A stretch of DNA of 64,000 nucleotides, from assembly GCA_963921825.1 (NCBI GenBank), contig OY997589.1:85978523-86042522 (forward strand), given 5' to 3'. Shown here piece after piece: positions 57,420 through 64,000 of the stretch. The position numbers and the translations under genes are program-made. Source of the stretch: Erodium maritimum (taxonomy: Eukaryota > Streptophyta > Magnoliopsida > Geraniales > Geraniaceae). Within the stretch, counting starts at the first letter, position 1. Each line of letters begins with the position of its first letter. The notes below the pieces were generated by a model, which worked only from the letters and a program-made list of their open reading frames with translations, was not told the origin of the DNA and did not search any database.

Positions 57420-58680
57420 ACAACTCACGATTCACTAAACCATAAACCCGCGTATATAAGTCATACGTTATGGATTCTCTGTGAACGGCACAAGAATGTA
57501 ATGAGTTTGGTGGCTTGATTTCATAGTTTTGTCATGTTAAAAATCAACCCATTTTAGAGCAAACCCAAGACCTTAAGACTAACAAATAGTTTAGGAGTTT
57601 TGGGCCCAAGTTCTATGGTTTTGTCTTGTTAAGACACAACACAACACTTGACCAGATCCATGGTTCATGAATGAATGTAATAATAACTGATTATGCTAGG
57701 CTTACCAATTATTCCTCAAAGATTGTGTTGATGCATGATATGTGGACACCTAAAGGTCTTCAATTGGCAATGTAGTTTTATTTTCATTCACTTAATATTT
57801 TAAATGTATTAAAGTGAGAAAAATATTGCTTTTTAAAAGCAAAACACTTCTTCCCATATGTGCTATTCTTTCTCATCTACCTTTTATATCTCCTTCCCTC
57901 TTGACCATTTCAAATACATATTTTGTAAATTATACTGAAAATCAAAATAAACAATGTTTGTTTGCTGTTTAGAGTTGTAGATTGGAAAAGGGTAGTTTGG
58001 TCAAACAATAAAAACCTAAGTTGACTTATGCCAACCTCTAAAAAATATATAGTTATGAAGTTATAAACAATGTGTGTAAATAATCAAAGATATTGCATAG
58101 ATTTGTAAATAGTATTTTTTTTTTGTAAATGACATCCCTCAATATGTTCCGTCTATAAAGATGTTATTTTTAACGGAAATTAATCATGTAATTTTATTTT
58201 TCTAAATGATATTTTTTTTTACATTATACGTGTCAGTTTGTAACTCTCATGTATACGCATTTTACCGTTTCAACTATTGAATATATACATTTTTGAGGGG
58301 TTACTTTTTTTTTGCAAAAAATTAATACCATTAGTGAATTTACAAACGGAATATAATAGGAGATGTCGCATGTAAAAAGAGAGTTTATCGATAAATTTAA
58401 AAAAATCCGTACAATTTACGGTAATTTTTTGTAATTCGATAAGATAAAAGGTTTCAAAAAACAATTGCATTACCTTAAATAATGAATATATATAAATGAA
58501 ACAAATCATCTCAATCAAAAGTGAAATTACAGTTTAGGACTCAAAATTCGAAAAAGGTGGACAATAAAAATAAAAATAAATAACGAATATTCGATTTTTG
58601 TTTTTACAACGGCTGTGAAATGGAACCAGAAGCGATATCGGCCACACGCGTACAAATAGCGTAGCACTGAGCTCTCAGCC

Positions 58681-58688
58681 AAACCCTA
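58681..58688 (+). promoter_or_regulatory. Telo-box in the ATP synthase beta 5' region
   Basis: AAACCCTA, 40 bp before the start codon. This motif is frequent near transcription starts of plant genes for ribosomal and mitochondrial proteins. A CT-rich leader (58700-58716) follows. Activity is inferred. Confidence 0.5.
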
Positions 58689-58727
58689 GTCAGTCATTTC
58701 CATCTCTCTCTCATCGGAGCCGTAACG

Positions 58728-62176
<3,449 letters not shown>

Positions 62177-62379
62177 GCAGATATCACTGTCTTTCATGTT
62201 CTTGTCTTGAAAATTGCAAAAATCAATAATTTAGGCAGGTTGGCTATGCCGGCAACAAAGTTTCATTTTTTTGAGAGCAGAACCGCACCAGGATTTTTCT
62301 GTATCTGTTTTACCTTTAATTTCGGTGTGATGATATAGGATCAAGTCGATGGCGTGAGCCTGTTGTCTTGAGGTAGTTC

Positions 62380-62385
62380 AATAAA
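62380..62385 (+). terminator. Likely polyadenylation signal of ATP synthase beta
   Basis: AATAAA 204 bp after the stop codon, in a T-rich 3' flank. This is the best match to a plant near-upstream element in the presumed 3' UTR. Confidence 0.55.
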
Positions 62386-62399
62386 AGGAAAACAGAAAT

Positions 62400-63628
62400 C
62401 AAGCTGGACATGTAAATCTTTTGCTTCATCATCTCTTGTTTAAATCTTATGAATGTTGGAGGATGCTGTTTCATGTTTGAATCTCTATTTTGATTGTGGG
62501 TTCAACATCAGTCTTTGTTTCATTTGAAATATTTGAGTCCTTTATGGATAGTTAGAATACAATTACAGGATTCTCTTTGAATTACTGGTTAACGCTGAAT
62601 GAGTCTTTACGTTTTGGTAATACACATTTAATACCCCTTACGAATTTGGCATATATCATTTAATACCCTTTATATATTGGTAACAGAGCAATAACATGCC
62701 TTATGAATTGGTCACAAAGTATCAAAATAACGTAAATTTGATCAAAATTTTGTTTAATGCATAAAAGATAATAAATGAGTGTTACCAATACATAAGAGGT
62801 ACTAAAGATAATTAAAGGCAATTAACCCTTTAAAGTTGCCCTTGTTGTCTAGATAAAGGATATGAACTCAAACCCAATTTTCTGTTGCACTTGCTCCACT
62901 CTTCAAGCTTGTTTTTTTGTTTACATTTTTAGGATCCATTGTAACTGAAAATATTTGTTGATAAAATCATTAGTTTAAAAGTTGTTGAATTACTTCAGAT
63001 CATCTCCAATGACTGGTAAAATCATAAGTTTCAGCTCAGTGGCTTGACGAGATAGTTTGGTTACTCTCACTCATCGAACTCTTTTGTGCTACAGGTCTAT
63101 TTAGAAAAAAATATAATATAAAACAAGCTAGATCGACGAGTCATTAGTGGTTATACCATGCTGAGACAATTTTCAAAACCCCACTCTTTTTTTCTCTATT
63201 TGGAATCATTCGCTTTTTTGTTTCTATTTGTCGAAACGTCATCACGTGTCGTGTTAGTATTCGTGTGGTCAGCACTGTTTCGGTCGAATCCGCGGACCTG
63301 TGGTATTCAGATTCGTAGACCCTCTAAAACGGATTCTCCGAATCAACAAGACACAAGACTCGGATTCGACAAATCAACGAAAAAACAACTTTTTTCTCGA
63401 TACGATGCACGATTAGACGGACCCCATTGTAGATAACCTAAGAGCTCATAGAAATGTTCTTACACCTACAAAAAAAATCCGAACTTTAACTGTTAATCCT
63501 GGAGCATAGCTGGACATCCGAAATGCATGCCACGTGGACCTCTAAAAAAGGCGCATTTTATCGATCGCCGCCGTGTCGTCCTCCAAAATCAGGAGCCACA
63601 GGTCAACCCAACCGCTCGACCTCTGCAT
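62400..63628. other. Intergenic region between ATP synthase beta and the oxidoreductase
   Basis: Contains a probable decayed inverted-repeat MITE at about 62615-62830 (left GGTAATACACATTTAATACC, right end inverted GGTTAATTGCCTTTAATTAT) and AT-rich sequence. It becomes GC-richer after 63480, where the next promoter should lie. Confidence 0.5.
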
Positions 63629-63631
63629 CTC

Positions 63632-63638
63632 ATATATA
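63632..63638 (+). promoter_or_regulatory. Candidate TATA box of the oxidoreductase gene
   Basis: ATATATA within CTCATATATAGCAAG. It would place transcription start near 63665, which favours the ATG at 63735 over the one at 63666. Confidence 0.45.
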
Positions 63639-63665
63639 GCAAGTTCCCAAATAAACCGCCAAAAC

Positions 63666-64000
63666 ATGACCCTCACCACCAGCCTCTCCTCTCTCCCTGT
63701 CCCCCATGCGCATCTTAGCCCTACCCTCCGCCCCATGTCTATCCTACGCGGCCTAACTCTCCCCCGCCGCATCCTCTTCCGCCGCCGCTTCTCCTCCGTC
63801 TCCGCCGCCGTCCGTCAGGACACCACCGTCTGGACTCAGGCCCCGCTCTCCGCCGTCCACTCCGCCGCGGAGTCCTTGTTTCACGTCGCCATCGACGTCT
63901 CCGACTCGCCTGACCTGGCCGCGTCGTACACGCGCCCCGGCCAGTACCTCCAGCTCCGCGTCCCCGACAGCCCCAAGCCCTCCTTCCTCGCCATAGCCTC
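63666..64000 (+). CDS. FAD/NAD(P)-binding oxidoreductase, pKIWI502-like (5' end, cut by window)
   Basis: An open frame from ATG 63666 to the window end (111 codons), with a second in-frame ATG at 63735. The N-terminus is rich in S, T, L, P and R (LTLPRRILFRRRFSSVSAAV), like an organelle transit peptide. It is followed by VRQDTTVWTQAPLSAVHSAA, ESLFHVAIDVSD and SYTRPGQYLQLRVPDSPKPS, the start of the ferredoxin-reductase-type FAD-binding barrel. The RPGQYLQLRV block is the usual flavin-binding region. The NAD(P)-binding half would be downstream. The protein resembles kiwifruit pKIWI502 and, from memory, Arabidopsis At1g15140. Which ATG is used is uncertain; the TATA-like site favours 63735. The codons are very GC-rich compared with the flanks. 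Confidence 0.85.
   Translation, partial: MTLTTSLSSLPVPHAHLSPTLRPMSILRGLTLPRRILFRRRFSSVSAAVRQDTTVWTQAPLSAVHSAAESLFHVAIDVSDSPDLAASYTRPGQYLQLRVPDSPKPSFLAIA

Larger units (their letters stand above)
55269..58560. other. Intergenic region between MATE2 and ATP synthase beta
   Basis: AT-rich, with a family A-like MITE at 56365-56812, a 200-N gap at 57220-57419, and short open frames only. The MATE2 promoter is presumably in 55269-56300, and the segment 55480-56050 could hold 5' UTR. Nothing else is recognised. Confidence 0.5.

Noticed and set aside
57172-57435. Open frames spanning the N gap
   Set aside because: Most of their codons are N; there is no evidence of coding.

Overview
The window is eudicot plant nuclear DNA. 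It has intron-bearing genes with GT-AG junctions, a P-class pentatricopeptide gene, a plant-type phosphatidylserine synthase and a nuclear gene for a mitochondrial ATP synthase subunit. It also carries dense plant transposon families. No prokaryotic features, CRISPR array or rRNA were seen. Gene identities come from reading the translations against remembered plant families; no database search was run.

Layout: (1) 1-3880, plus strand: 3' part of a base-exchange phosphatidylserine synthase (PSS1), cut by the window start, with MITEs in most long introns. (2) 5985-8177, minus: intronless mitochondrial-type PPR gene. (3) 9274-12335, minus: four-exon cyclin-D1-binding-protein (GCIP-like) gene. 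(4) 12542-30090: transposon island with a Mutator-like foldback element, a PIF/Harbinger-like element with a broken Myb-like ORF, a LINE-like element holding an LTR-like insert, a Ty1/copia element with identical LTRs sitting in the LINE's target duplication, a LINE ORF1 remnant and a foldback MITE. (5) 30355-34955, minus: seven-exon MATE transporter. (6) 35190-51201: second island with LINE-like retroposons, a one-ended CACTA-like transposon, and three LINE insertions bounded by 13-14 bp duplications. (7) 51612-55268, minus: second MATE gene; exons 2-6 have exactly the same lengths as in the first. (8) 57220-57419: 200-N gap. (9) 58728-62176, plus: nine-exon mitochondrial ATP synthase beta gene. 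(10) 63666-64000, plus: 5' end of an FAD/NAD(P)-binding oxidoreductase like kiwifruit pKIWI502, cut by the window end.

The genes are ordinary housekeeping or transport genes and form no operon-like unit. From memory, PSS1, the oxidoreductase and a MATE cluster also lie close together on Arabidopsis chromosome 1 (At1g15110-At1g15180), and the PPR and cyclin-D1-binding genes are adjacent there (At1g22960/At1g22970). This suggests an ancestral gene block kept here and split in Arabidopsis.

The most interesting material is the transposon record: several MITE families with intact 9-10 bp target duplications, repeated nesting, transposon ends and repeats touching splice sites, and a copia element whose LTRs look new but whose coding region is broken. 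I did not find a convincing new biological system.
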